The notes under the pieces: generated by a model
The model's input: only the letters and a program-made list of their open reading frames with translations
Told to the model about the DNA's origin: nothing
The model's database searches: none
Shown: piece by piece, positions 17,205 to 25,146 of the stretch
Position numbering within the stretch: position 1 is the stretch's first letter
Layout of the letters: every line of letters starts with the position of its first letter
Position numbers and translations under genes: made by a program
Assembly (NCBI GenBank): GCA_013153495.1
Contig: JAADEH010000002.1
Span: forward strand, 61,619 to 125,618
DNA: 64,000 nucleotides
Reading direction: 5' to 3'
Source of the DNA: Aquificota bacterium
GTDB taxonomy: Bacteria > Aquificota > Aquificia > Aquificales > Aquificaceae

Positions 17205-17758
17205 AGAAACTTCCCAACACCATATCCATGCTCAGGCTAATTCTCTCTCCATACGTTTTTATTCTCACCTATCGTGGAGAGGTGGAGATGGCTCTCGGGC
17301 TTTTTGTAATCTTAGCGCTCAGCGATGCGGTTGACGGCACTCTCGCTCGGCTTTTGAAGGCTGTTTCCAACTTGGGGAAGATGCTCGACCCTATTGCGGA
17401 CAAGGTTCTGCTCTTCTTCGGGCTTTTGTCCATAACCTTTTACACCGAGCTGAAAGCTTCCCCATATCTAATCCAACTGCTCGTTGCGAGGGACCTCTTC
17501 TTGGTCGGAGGGACCCTCATTCTCAGGAGGTTCGGTTTTGTGCCTGAGCCGTCTCCTCTGGGTAAGGCGACGACCTTTCTGGTTTCCTTGACGGTTCTGA
17601 CGGGTTTTGTCTGTAATATAAGTCCGAAGGACTTCATTCTAAAAACCTTCGAAGTTTTGGAAGTTATATCCATAGCTCTGATACTGATTTCCGCTTTAGA
17701 TTACGGTGTCAGGGGTCTGAACTTTATCCTCAGCAAGCTTATAATTGAGAAGCGATGA
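17201..17758 (+). CDS. pgsA: CDP-diacylglycerol-glycerol-3-phosphate phosphatidyltransferase
   Basis: A 185-residue membrane enzyme with the CDP-alcohol transferase signature D-G-x2-A-R-x8-G-x3-D-x3-D, seen as DAVDGTLAR followed by GKMLDPIAD. About five hydrophobic helices are visible. It most likely makes phosphatidylglycerol phosphate. A second member of the family is at 22587, so the exact head group of each is uncertain. It overlaps cmk and recJ by 4 bp each, a tight operon. Confidence 0.88.
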   Translation: MKKLPNTISMLRLILSPYVFILTYRGEVEMALGLFVILALSDAVDGTLARLLKAVSNLGKMLDPIADKVLLFFGLLSITFYTELKASPYLIQLLVARDLFLVGGTLILRRFGFVPEPSPLGKATTFLVSLTVLTGFVCNISPKDFILKTFEVLEVISIALILISALDYGVRGLNFILSKLIIEKR

Positions 17759-19398
17759 AAGGTGTCTCGGGAAAGAGGTGGGAACTTTTAAGCGATAGAT
17801 TGGAACCTTCCCATCAGCTCGTAAGTCGATACGGCAGGGTTTTGGCTCAGCTCTTGGTTAACAGGGGCTTTGAAGAGGACCCCGATAGGGTGTTTGAGCT
17901 GAGGTTGAAGGATTTGCCTTCCTACTCACACCTTCCCAATGTGGAGGAAAGTGTTGAGAGGATAGTTTCTGCGGTTAGGAGAGGAGAGAGGATAGTTATA
18001 TTCGGGGATTACGATGTGGACGGCATCACCGGAACCGCAATACTGTATGAGGTTCTAAGAGAAGCGGGGGCAAAGGTTGTTCCCGTCCTTCCGAGCAGGG
18101 GAACCGGCTACGGACTCAACGGGGAGCTTATGTCGGTGTTTTCCAAGTATGCGGACCTGCTCATAACGGTGGACAACGGCACCTCTGCGGTGGACGAGAT
18201 AGAGAATTCGAGCATTGACGTTATAGTTATAGACCACCACAACGTTCCCGAAAGGGTTCCGAGGAGAGGACTTCTTATTAATCCCAAGCTTTCCGAAACC
18301 GCTCCTTCTGACATGAGGGAGCTTTCCTCTTCCGCAATGAGCTTTTACATGGCTGTCCTGCTGGCAAGAAGGCTGGGTCTGGATTTAGATGTGAGGATCT
18401 TTCTGGACCTTGTGGCTCTCGGAACGGTAGGGGACGTTATGCCTATGAACATTACCAACAGGATACTCGTTAGTAAGGGGCTGAGGGTTTTGGAAAAGGT
18501 TCTCTCAGGAGAAGTCAACAGACCGGGAATAAAGGCTCTTTTGGAAGTTTCCCGCTTGAGGGATAAAGTGAGTGCGAGGGACATAGCTTTTTCCATAGCA
18601 CCGAGGATAAACGCACCGGGCAGGGTGAGCAATCCGAAGCTTTCCCTGAGCCTTTTGACGGAAAGGGATGAGAGGAGAGCAAGGCTCTTGGCAAGGAAGG
18701 TGGACTCCTTGAACTTGAAGAGGAGAGTTATAAGCGACAGGGTTTACAGGGAAGCGTATCCTAAAGCTCTTGAGCTTACGGAAAGGAACTTTATCTCCCT
18801 GTGGAGTCCGGGTTGGGCTGTGGGCGTTCTGGGCATAGTAGCGGGCAGGCTCGCTTCTGAACTCGGCAAACCTGTTGCGGTGTTTTCCGTGGGAAGCAGG
18901 CACTCGGTAGGTTCGGTTAGGTCCGTTGAGGGTATAGACGTTTACTCTGGCTTGAGCAGGCTCTCGGACATGTTCGTAAAGTGGGGCGGGCACATGCAGG
19001 CTGCGGGACTTACCTTGGAAAGCTCTCTCCTCGAGAGGTTTAGCAGGGAAGCGGACCAGGTTTTCAGCCATGTCCCCAAGGAACCTCCTCCCCTATACAT
19101 CGACATGGAGTTTCCCCTATCGAAGCTTAACGGGTTCGTTATGGAAGACATAAAGAGGCTCGAACCTTTTGGAGAGAAAAATCCACCTCCCGTATTCCTC
19201 TCTGAGCCGGTCGTTCTTGAGGGTGTCAGGGGAAGGTCTGGTTGGGCAAAGGTGGTTCTGGAGGGAAAAACGCTCGTGTGCAGGGACGAGAGGCTTCTGG
19301 AATTCTTGAAAGGTGGTCGCAGGGCAAGGGTAGTTTATTCTGTGGAAGATGGTTTCCTGACCCTTCTAGATGTAGAGGCGGAAGATGGCTCTGGGTAG
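17755..19398 (+). CDS. recJ: Single-stranded-DNA exonuclease RecJ
   Basis: A 547-residue RecJ, the 5'-3' ssDNA exonuclease of mismatch repair, base-excision repair and the RecF pathway. Metal-binding motifs are FGDYDVDGITGTA (about 82), VDNGTS, VIDHHNVPE (about 158) and the DHHA1 motif WGGHMQAAGLTL (about 410). The C-terminal OB-fold is present but compact. Together with mutL and recA it makes this run a repair cluster. It overlaps the next gene by 14 bp. Confidence 0.95.
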   Translation: MKGVSGKRWELLSDRLEPSHQLVSRYGRVLAQLLVNRGFEEDPDRVFELRLKDLPSYSHLPNVEESVERIVSAVRRGERIVIFGDYDVDGITGTAILYEVLREAGAKVVPVLPSRGTGYGLNGELMSVFSKYADLLITVDNGTSAVDEIENSSIDVIVIDHHNVPERVPRRGLLINPKLSETAPSDMRELSSSAMSFYMAVLLARRLGLDLDVRIFLDLVALGTVGDVMPMNITNRILVSKGLRVLEKVLSGEVNRPGIKALLEVSRLRDKVSARDIAFSIAPRINAPGRVSNPKLSLSLLTERDERRARLLARKVDSLNLKRRVISDRVYREAYPKALELTERNFISLWSPGWAVGVLGIVAGRLASELGKPVAVFSVGSRHSVGSVRSVEGIDVYSGLSRLSDMFVKWGGHMQAAGLTLESSLLERFSREADQVFSHVPKEPPPLYIDMEFPLSKLNGFVMEDIKRLEPFGEKNPPPVFLSEPVVLEGVRGRSGWAKVVLEGKTLVCRDERLLEFLKGGRRARVVYSVEDGFLTLLDVEAEDGSG

Positions 19399-19873
19399 GA
19401 CCCACGACCTCGTAAACCTTACCGCTCTTCCCCTGTTCTTATACTTCCTCCCGAGGGAGTTCTATGTTCCCTTCGGAGTCGGTTATCTCGTCGGAACCTT
19501 CTTCCTATCTCCTGATATAGACCTCCCCAACTCCAAACCTTCAAAGAGGTGGAGTCTTTTAAGGTGTATATGGTATCCCTATCAGAGCTTTTCAAAGCAC
19601 AGGGGACTTTCTCACCTACCAGTAATAGGTAGCCTCCTGCGTCTTCTATACCTGGTGATGGTAGCTCTGTTTTTATACTTCGTCCTTCTGGGTGTGGTCT
19701 CCCTGTTCGACGAGGGGCTGGGATTATACCTCTCGGACTTCAATCCCTTTTACTACCTGAACGAGCTTTTCAGGAGCGAGTGGGCTTTATACTGGGTTCT
19801 CGGCGTTATCGCTGCGGATACGGTTCACATAGTGCTGGACGGGGTCTCCAGTTTTCTTAAGAGGCTTACCTGA
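19385..19873 (+). CDS. DUF2227-family membrane metal-binding protein
   Basis: A 162-residue protein with an HD-like motif early (GRTHDL), [11 protein letters not shown] (about 40) and KHRGLSH (about 72), the pattern of the DUF2227 putative metal-binding family, plus hydrophobic helices at about 90-112 and 135-155. The reaction is unknown. It overlaps recJ by 14 bp and converges on mraY with an 8-bp overlap. Confidence 0.78.
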   Translation: MALGRTHDLVNLTALPLFLYFLPREFYVPFGVGYLVGTFFLSPDIDLPNSKPSKRWSLLRCIWYPYQSFSKHRGLSHLPVIGSLLRLLYLVMVALFLYFVLLGVVSLFDEGLGLYLSDFNPFYYLNELFRSEWALYWVLGVIAADTVHIVLDGVSSFLKRLT

Positions 19874-20945
19874 GCTTCAGCATCGCTACCGACACTATTG
19901 CAAGCAGAACGGAGACTATCCACATGCGCACCACTATTTTGGGTTCGTCGAGACCTTTCTCCTCGAGGTGATGGTGGAAGGGAGCTTTCTTGAAAAGCCT
20001 TTTGCCTCCCGTGGCTCGGAAGTAAATAATCTGCAGTATCACCGTTATGGTCTCGAACACGAAAACTCCCCCCGCTACCGCTAACATGAACTCGGACTTG
20101 GTCAGTATAGAGACCGTGGCAAGTGCGGCACCCAATCCCAAGGCTCCCACATCTCCCATGAAAACCTGAGCGGGATATGCGTTGAACCACAAAAATCCGA
20201 GTCCCGCACCCACTATGGCAAAGCAGAACACAGTTATCTCTCCCGCAAAGGGGACGCTGGGTATCCCGAGGTATTCCGCTATTTTGGAGTGTCCCACTGC
20301 GTAGGCTATCACCCCGAGGGCTGTTGCGGTGGTCATTGAGGGTCCAATTGCCAAACCGTCGAGACCGTCCGTTAAGTTCACCGCGTTAGCGGTCCCTACA
20401 ATAACGAAAACCGCAAAGGGTATATAGAGCCATCCCAAATCCACCGCAAGCTCTTTGAAGAATGGAAAGTAGAGTTTGGTTTCGAGTCCCACCCATTCGA
20501 ATATGAGAAGGGCAGTTATGGTGGCAAAGATAATCTGGGCTGTGAACTTCGATTTAATGGACAGTCCTTTTTTGTTTTTAAGCTTTACCCAGTCGTCGAT
20601 AAGTCCTATCAGGGCGAAGCTGAGGGTCGAGAATACGAGGACCCACGTGTATTTTATGTCGAGCCTCATCAGCAGGACGGAGCTTATGAGTATTACGGTG
20701 ATTATCACTATTCCCCCCATTGTGGGGGTGTATTTCTTGTTCTCGTGATGCTGGGGCGTGTATTCTCTGACGTATCCACCTAAGAACCTCTGGAGGCGGG
20801 CAACCTTTTTCATAAAGGTGGGTGATAGCAGTAGCGTTATGAAGAATGCTATCAGTATGGCGGTGAAGGACCTAAAGGTGATGTATTTAAAGACGTTAAA
20901 GGCAAAGAAGTAATCCCTCAGAAGTATGGCTAAGTGGTATATCAT
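19866..20945 (-). CDS. mraY: Phospho-MurNAc-pentapeptide transferase
   Basis: A 359-residue polytopic inner-membrane enzyme that attaches phospho-MurNAc-pentapeptide to undecaprenyl phosphate, forming lipid I. Signatures in order: [10 protein letters not shown] (about 74), GLIDDW (about 118), [10 protein letters not shown] (about 190), [10 protein letters not shown] (about 265) and the HHH motif [11 protein letters not shown] (about 323). Length is typical (about 360). It follows the RNA methyltransferase gene by 3 nt. The usual mur/fts cluster is absent here. Confidence 0.97.
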   Translation of the reverse strand: MIYHLAILLRDYFFAFNVFKYITFRSFTAILIAFFITLLLSPTFMKKVARLQRFLGGYVREYTPQHHENKKYTPTMGGIVIITVILISSVLLMRLDIKYTWVLVFSTLSFALIGLIDDWVKLKNKKGLSIKSKFTAQIIFATITALLIFEWVGLETKLYFPFFKELAVDLGWLYIPFAVFVIVGTANAVNLTDGLDGLAIGPSMTTATALGVIAYAVGHSKIAEYLGIPSVPFAGEITVFCFAIVGAGLGFLWFNAYPAQVFMGDVGALGLGAALATVSILTKSEFMLAVAGGVFVFETITVILQIIYFRATGGKRLFKKAPFHHHLEEKGLDEPKIVVRMWIVSVLLAIVSVAMLKLR

Positions 20946-20948
20946 CCT

Positions 20949-21521
20949 TCAGCACCTGTTTCTGCTAAAGAGTCTATCAAGTATTATGGCAACGGCGTTT
21001 CTCACCGATAGGTGGTTCCAGTCTCCCGCACCGTAAATGGGTTCCAATATGTAATCGAAGGTTCTCATCATGTCGGGTGGTATCCCGTATCCCGTTCCGA
21101 ATACTATCAAGAACTCCTCCTCCCTTTTGTGTATCTCTTCGCTCAGCTCTTTATATCCTACCGTGTTAGGGTAAGTTCTCGCATCCGTTCCCACCAGGAG
21201 GGGTCTCTTTCCCCTCTCCCTTTCTATGTCCTCCACCACCTCGTCGAGTGTGTATTTTAGACTTACGAGCTGGACTATCTCGTATCGGGTCGGGTTTGCG
21301 GTTCTACCCTCTTCCGAAAGCCAGTAATTTATTTGCCTTTCTATAACGAGCCTCTGGGCGTCTATGGGTTGAACTATGTAAAACCTGCGGACTTCGTAGG
21401 CTCTGGCGGGACGGGCTATGTCGTGGAGGTCCATGGTTGTGAAGGAGGTTACTATGGTCTTTCCCTCCCTGTCCATGGCAGGGTAGTGGACGAGAGCTAT
21501 GGATACATTTTCGTTCCTCAT
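20949..21521 (-). CDS. SPOUT-type SAM-dependent RNA methyltransferase (PF09936-like)
   Basis: A 190-residue protein that resembles the domain found fused to the C-terminus of TrmD in Thermotoga-type bacteria. The N-terminal part IALVHYPAMDREG and the later FGTGYGIP (about 140) plus YGAGDWNHLSVRNA near the end fit a SPOUT knot with a SAM loop. It stands alone here. The RNA target is unknown. TAAAAT lies 9 nt before the ATG, between it and tRNA-Lys. It could also be read through from the two tRNAs upstream. Confidence 0.78.
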   Translation of the reverse strand: MRNENVSIALVHYPAMDREGKTIVTSFTTMDLHDIARPARAYEVRRFYIVQPIDAQRLVIERQINYWLSEEGRTANPTRYEIVQLVSLKYTLDEVVEDIERERGKRPLLVGTDARTYPNTVGYKELSEEIHKREEEFLIVFGTGYGIPPDMMRTFDYILEPIYGAGDWNHLSVRNAVAIILDRLFSRNRC

Positions 21522-21555
21522 CGGGAGAGGATTTTATCCTACGTTGGTTTTGGTA

Positions 21556-21628
21556 TGAGCCGGCCGGGGATCGAACCCGGGACCCACGGCTTAAAAGGCC
21601 GTTGCTCTACCGACTGAGCTACCGGCTC
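21556..21628 (-). tRNA. tRNA-Lys (anticodon TTT)
   Basis: The minus strand folds as a full cloverleaf: acceptor GAGCCGG/CCGGCTC, anticodon stem ACGGC/GCCGT with loop CTTTTAA and the T arm GGGTTCGATCC. The 3' CCA is not encoded. It follows tRNA-Ala by 14 nt. Confidence 0.96.
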
Positions 21629-21642
21629 TCGGGACCAGCTCC

Positions 21643-21718
21643 TGGTGGAGCCGACGGGACTTGAACCCGTGACCTCCGACATGCCATATCGGCGCTCTCC
21701 CAGCTGAGCTACGGCCCC
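21643..21718 (-). tRNA. tRNA-Ala (anticodon GGC)
   Basis: The acceptor stem GGGGCCG/CGGCTCC and anticodon stem CCGAT/GTCGG with loop ATGGCAT place GGC as anticodon, read as Ala. The 3' CCA is encoded (21643-21645). A promoter fits immediately upstream on the minus strand. Confidence 0.96.
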
Positions 21719-21732
21719 TACCAGAAGTATAT

Positions 21733-21761
21733 ATTTTACGATACTCCCCTGTTCCTTTCAA
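21733..21761 (-). promoter_or_regulatory. Putative tRNA-Ala/tRNA-Lys promoter
   Basis: On the minus strand TTGAAA (21756-21761) and TAAAAT (21733-21738) are separated by 17 nt, and the first tRNA base is 14 nt after the -10. The promoter overlaps the end of a small open reading frame (21736-21897). Confidence 0.6.
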
Positions 21762-21897
21762 GCCCGTGATTTCCTTTCTCTCTATTTGGTGGGATAAATA
21801 ATCTCAGTCTAAAGCCCTCTTTCCTTCTCCTCTTGTCCTCTTCCAGCTTTTTCAGAACCTCTTCCTTTATAACCTTAACAAGTTCTCTAACACCCAT
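21736..21897 (-). CDS. Small basic hypothetical protein (53 aa)
   Basis: An open frame from an ATG at 21897 encodes 53 residues: an amphipathic, charged helix (MGVRELVKVIKEEVLKKL, then EEDKRRRKEG) and a short tail. It begins directly after a perfect inverted repeat and has a fitting promoter: TTGATA (21927-21932), 16 nt, TAATTT (21905-21910), then 7 nt to the ATG, the same leaderless layout as many genes here. There is no Shine-Dalgarno sequence and I do not recognise a family, so it may still be chance. Confidence 0.45.
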   Translation of the reverse strand: MGVRELVKVIKEEVLKKLEEDKRRRKEGFRLRLFIPPNREKGNHGLERNRGVS

Positions 21898-21914
21898 CGG
21901 TTATAAATTAACCG
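21898..21914. promoter_or_regulatory. Inverted repeat over promoter of the 53-aa gene
   Basis: CGGTTA (21898-21903) and TAACCG (21909-21914) are perfect 6-bp arms around a 5-nt spacer and cover the predicted -10 (21905-21910). A protein bound here would block transcription of the small gene. The regulator is unknown. Confidence 0.45.
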
Positions 21915-21933
21915 CACGGGCCGTATTATCAAG

Positions 21934-22308
21934 TTAGCTCTTGCACTCGTCCTGTTCCGAGACAAACCTATACCCGCAGTGGGGACACACCTTTGCCTTC
22001 CTGTAAGCCTCCTCGCAACACATTGGACATCTCTTCTTGCCTTTAAGAAGCAAAACTACATTCAGGTTAAAAGCCTGCTTGAGTATAAGTATTACCGCAA
22101 ATATGGTGAAGATTATCAGCCACGCTTTCAGGGCTACCGTCTGGTCCTGATACTTTATCCAGAAGTATGTAGCTCCTACGGAAGATATCCAGAAGGATAT
22201 TCTCCTTTCCACGAAGATGCTCGCTATAACGAAGAGAACACCGACCCAGAGAAAGAACTGAACCAGAGGTTCATTTATCAGCTTTATTAAGTTGTTCAGA
22301 GCCTCCAC
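21934..22308 (-). CDS. Membrane protein with C-terminal zinc ribbon
   Basis: A 124-residue protein with three hydrophobic segments (about 14-32, 35-50, 60-88) and a cytoplasmic zinc ribbon CPMC...CPHCGYRF (about 94-114). The start lies inside the upstream 98-residue gene (38-bp overlap), so the two are co-translated. Such short membrane zinc-ribbon proteins are common and usually unassigned. No function is inferred beyond metal binding at the ribbon. Confidence 0.72.
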   Translation of the reverse strand: MEALNNLIKLINEPLVQFFLWVGVLFVIASIFVERRISFWISSVGATYFWIKYQDQTVALKAWLIIFTIFAVILILKQAFNLNVVLLLKGKKRCPMCCEEAYRKAKVCPHCGYRFVSEQDECKS

Positions 22309-22567
22309 CCTTATATCTTACAACCAGAAATCCCCTTAAAAGAACATGTATGAACTTAGCTACCAGAAAACCCAAAATCATGGCAAGCACACCCTTCGTT
22401 CCAAAGCGCATAAGGATAACCACCGCTACGGCACCTGCAAAGGACAGCCTAATCAAAGAACCCAGAAACACTCTACTGTTTGGAAACCTTCGGGACTGTC
22501 TGTAGAGATGCTCGTTGTATATAATCCCGGAAACAAACCCCACCCCGAAGGAAAGAATGAATTCCAT
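22271..22567 (-). CDS. Small membrane protein, AtpR-like
   Basis: A 98-residue protein with three hydrophobic segments (about 3-17, 34-55, 60-82). The pattern GVGFVSGIIYNEHLY, SRVFLGSLIRLSF and AMILGFLVAK with a conserved Arg in the second helix resembles AtpR, a small subunit that helps assemble N-type ATP synthases. No ATP synthase gene is nearby, so this is a weak assignment. It is divergent from the phosphatidyltransferase at 22587 with only 19 nt between the start codons; TAAAAT lies 8 nt before its ATG. Confidence 0.65.
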   Translation of the reverse strand: MEFILSFGVGFVSGIIYNEHLYRQSRRFPNSRVFLGSLIRLSFAGAVAVVILMRFGTKGVLAMILGFLVAKFIHVLLRGFLVVRYKGGGSEQLNKADK

Positions 22568-22571
22568 GCCC

Positions 22572-22581
22572 TATAATTTTA
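22572..22581. promoter_or_regulatory. Overlapping divergent -10 boxes
   Basis: TATAATTTTA holds TATAAT for the + strand gene (ATG 9 nt on) and TAAAAT for the minus strand gene (ATG 8 nt on). Both transcripts would begin at or within a few nt of their start codons. Initiation in one direction should exclude the other. Confidence 0.5.
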
Positions 22582-22586
22582 CTTCT

Positions 22587-23096
22587 ATGGCGAACTTCCT
22601 CACGGTTCTGCGCATAGTTATAGCCCTGCCAATAGCAATTCTTATCCTCGAAGAACAATACACACCTGCGGTGATACTTACCCTCTTGGGAGCCTTGTCG
22701 GACTTTGCGGATGGTATCGTAGCCCGCAAACAGAAAGAGGACGGCGGTTTTGGAAAGATACTCGACCCTCTGGCGGATAAGGTCTTCGTTCTTTCTATCC
22801 TCATAGCTCTCGTAGAAGTGGGTAAGGTAAGCTCCATTCCGGTGATACTGCTTACCTTCAGAGAACTCAGCGTATCGGTTTTGAGAGGCACCGCAACCTT
22901 CCAGGGAAATCCATTCGGAGCTTCCCTTCTGGGAAAAGCTAAGACCTCTGCGGAATTCACCGCTATACTGCTGATAATGATGGGACATTCCTGGGGTGTT
23001 CCTCTGCTCTGGGTTTCCGTGGGTTTAGCTTACATTTCCTTTTACGACTATGCAAAAACCTATCTGAGAACCATATCGGGATTAAATTATCCTTAA
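22587..23096 (+). CDS. CDP-alcohol phosphatidyltransferase (second PgsA-like)
   Basis: A 169-residue membrane enzyme with the family signature seen as DFADGIVARK followed by GKILDPLADK. It is close in size and sequence pattern to PgsA and is probably a phosphatidylglycerophosphate synthase, but with another homologue at 17201 it might use a different acceptor alcohol such as serine or inositol phosphate. The ATG at 22587 is chosen since the frame upstream is not conserved-looking and TATAAT lies 9 nt before it. It overlaps dnaC by one base. Confidence 0.82.
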   Translation: MANFLTVLRIVIALPIAILILEEQYTPAVILTLLGALSDFADGIVARKQKEDGGFGKILDPLADKVFVLSILIALVEVGKVSSIPVILLTFRELSVSVLRGTATFQGNPFGASLLGKAKTSAEFTAILLIMMGHSWGVPLLWVSVGLAYISFYDYAKTYLRTISGLNYP

Positions 23097-23806
23097 TGGA
23101 AGCGACCTGTCCAATCTGTAAGGGAACGGGTTTTGTCAAGAAAGACGGTGGTGTGGGTCTGTGCGAGTGCAGGTTCTCACAGCAGGACATAAATAAGTCT
23201 TTGCAAATACCGAAACGCTTCTGGGATGCGGAGCTGGAAAATTACAAGTTCGAAAACCAGTCCGAAACCATAGCCTACACGGAAGCCCTAAGCTACGCTG
23301 CCAATTTTGACCCTGCGGAAGGAAAAGGAATAACCTTTGTGGGACCACCCGGAGTTGGAAAAACCCACTTAGCGGTGGGGATACTGAAGAAGATATACAG
23401 GGATAAGGGAATAAGGGGAATATTTTTCGACACCAAGGACCTTATATACAGGCTCAAATCCCTCATAGAAGAGCGCAAAACCAACAGAGCCATAAAAGCG
23501 ATACTCAACCACCCCCTGATAGTGCTCGACGACCTGGGAAGCGAGAGACTCTCCGAATGGCAGAGGGAACTTATATCCTACATAATCTCTTACCGATACA
23601 ACAACCTAAAAAGCACCATAATAACCACCAACTTTTCCCTCACAGGTGAGGAGAAAAAGAGCAAAAAGATAAGAAAGGTCATAGGAGAAGACATTGAGCT
23701 ACCCAAGGCACTTTTGGAAGAGAGGCTCGGACCGAGCACCGTATCGAGAATATACGAGATGACCGATGTAGTCTATATAAGGGGTAGAGACAGGAGGAGG
23801 GTATAG
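23096..23806 (+). CDS. dnaC: DnaC-type replicative helicase loader
   Basis: A 236-residue AAA+ protein. The N-terminus carries a Cys cluster CPIC...CEC (C5, C8, C23, C25) that should bind a metal, and the ATPase core has Walker A GPPGVGKTH (about 82-90), Walker B IVLDDLGSE (about 142) and a sensor-1 TTNF. DnaC/DnaI proteins load the replicative helicase at the origin opened by DnaA. The Aquifex DnaC is a model structure of this family. TAAATT lies 7 nt before the ATG. Together with the origin-like block at 1-355 and hup, it is one of three replication-linked items here. Confidence 0.9.
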   Translation: MEATCPICKGTGFVKKDGGVGLCECRFSQQDINKSLQIPKRFWDAELENYKFENQSETIAYTEALSYAANFDPAEGKGITFVGPPGVGKTHLAVGILKKIYRDKGIRGIFFDTKDLIYRLKSLIEERKTNRAIKAILNHPLIVLDDLGSERLSEWQRELISYIISYRYNNLKSTIITTNFSLTGEEKKSKKIRKVIGEDIELPKALLEERLGPSTVSRIYEMTDVVYIRGRDRRRV

Positions 23807-23819
23807 TAAAATTTTGAGG

Positions 23820-25145
23820 ATGCAAGAGATAGAGAACCTTGTCAAGCGATACATAAAACCGGGCTTCGAATACGAGCTGTTCTTTCAAAGAACGAGAAAA
23901 ACCAAGATAGACGTCTCCGACGAAAACCTCGAAAACCTCTCCCGTTCCGAAGAGGTAGGAGTGGGGATTAGAGTCCTAAAAGACAAGAGAATAGGGTTTG
24001 CCTACGCTACCAACCCCTCTCAGGAAAATGTAGAGGACATAGTCAAAAAGGCTATGGAAATGTGCGAGCTACAAAATCCCGACCCGGGAAACGCCTTCCT
24101 CGAAAAGTTAGAGAAATCCAGCGTTCAATCCACATACGACCGGGAAGGTGTAAATCTCCCTCTCGAGGACAAGATAGAGTTCGTCCTCAATCTCGAAAAA
24201 AAAGCAAAGGAGACCGATGCGAGAATAAAGGGTGTAAGAAAAACCAACCTGACGGAGGGAGTTTTTGAGTTGAGTTTAAAGAACTCCTTCGGAGTTGAGT
24301 TTTCCTATGAAGGAACCTACTATACCGCCATGATATCACCCCTCGCCCAGTCGGACGGAGACTCAGCCATATCCTGGGAATTCAGGGGTGCGAGGAGACT
24401 CTCCGAAATAGACCCCGAAGACCTCGTTCAAGATGCGGTCTTCAAGAGCGTGTCCCTACTCAACCCACAACCCCTTCAGACAAAAGTCATGCCCGTTGTC
24501 TTTTTCCGTGAAAGCTCCGCCATGCTTTTGGAAGTTTTCTCCGCCATGTTCTTGGGAGACGCCTACGTTAAGGGAAAAACTCTACTCAAGGATAAGGTAG
24601 GTGAAAGCGTGGCAAACGAGCTTCTTACCGTGATTGACGACGGAACTCTCGAAGGAGGATTTATGACCACACCCTACGATGCGGAAGGAGTCCCCAGGAA
24701 GAGGAATACGGTTATAGAGAAGGGTATATTTAAGGGTTTTCTGCACAGCCTATACACCGCAAACCTCTCTAATCAAGAACCCACAGGAAATTCCGAACGG
24801 GGGAGCTTCAGGAGTCTGCCATCGAGCGGTATAACGAACCTATTTCTCCAGAAAGGAAGCGTTTCCCTTCAAGAGATGCTCTCTTCCGAGGAAGAGGCCT
24901 TTCTCGTGCTGGAGCTTATGGGATTGCACACCGTTGACCCCATATCCGGAGAGTTTTCCCTCGGTGCATCGGGAGTGCTTTACAGGAGAGGAAAACCTGC
25001 TCATGCGGTAAGGGGTGTAACCGTTGCGGGAAATGTCCTCGACCTTTGGAATAAAATTATCGCTGTAGGGAGCGATTTTAAGTTTTATGGTAATATTGGT
25101 TCACCTTCAGTGCTTGCTAAAGATATAACGGTAGGGGGAAATTGA
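23820..25145 (+). CDS. pmbA: TldE/PmbA-family protein
   Basis: A 441-residue protein of the TldD/PmbA family. TldD/TldE heterodimers are zinc proteases that process peptides such as microcins; TldE (PmbA) is the partner lacking the HExxxH active site, and I see no such motif here. Family stretches include GVGIRVLKDKRIGFAYA (about 48) and the glycine-rich C-terminal GNVLDLWNKI. tldD is not in the window. ATG at 23820 is preferred to the TTG two codons upstream; TAAAAT lies 7 nt before it. Confidence 0.87.
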   Translation: MQEIENLVKRYIKPGFEYELFFQRTRKTKIDVSDENLENLSRSEEVGVGIRVLKDKRIGFAYATNPSQENVEDIVKKAMEMCELQNPDPGNAFLEKLEKSSVQSTYDREGVNLPLEDKIEFVLNLEKKAKETDARIKGVRKTNLTEGVFELSLKNSFGVEFSYEGTYYTAMISPLAQSDGDSAISWEFRGARRLSEIDPEDLVQDAVFKSVSLLNPQPLQTKVMPVVFFRESSAMLLEVFSAMFLGDAYVKGKTLLKDKVGESVANELLTVIDDGTLEGGFMTTPYDAEGVPRKRNTVIEKGIFKGFLHSLYTANLSNQEPTGNSERGSFRSLPSSGITNLFLQKGSVSLQEMLSSEEEAFLVLELMGLHTVDPISGEFSLGASGVLYRRGKPAHAVRGVTVAGNVLDLWNKIIAVGSDFKFYGNIGSPSVLAKDITVGGN

Positions 25146-25146
25146 C

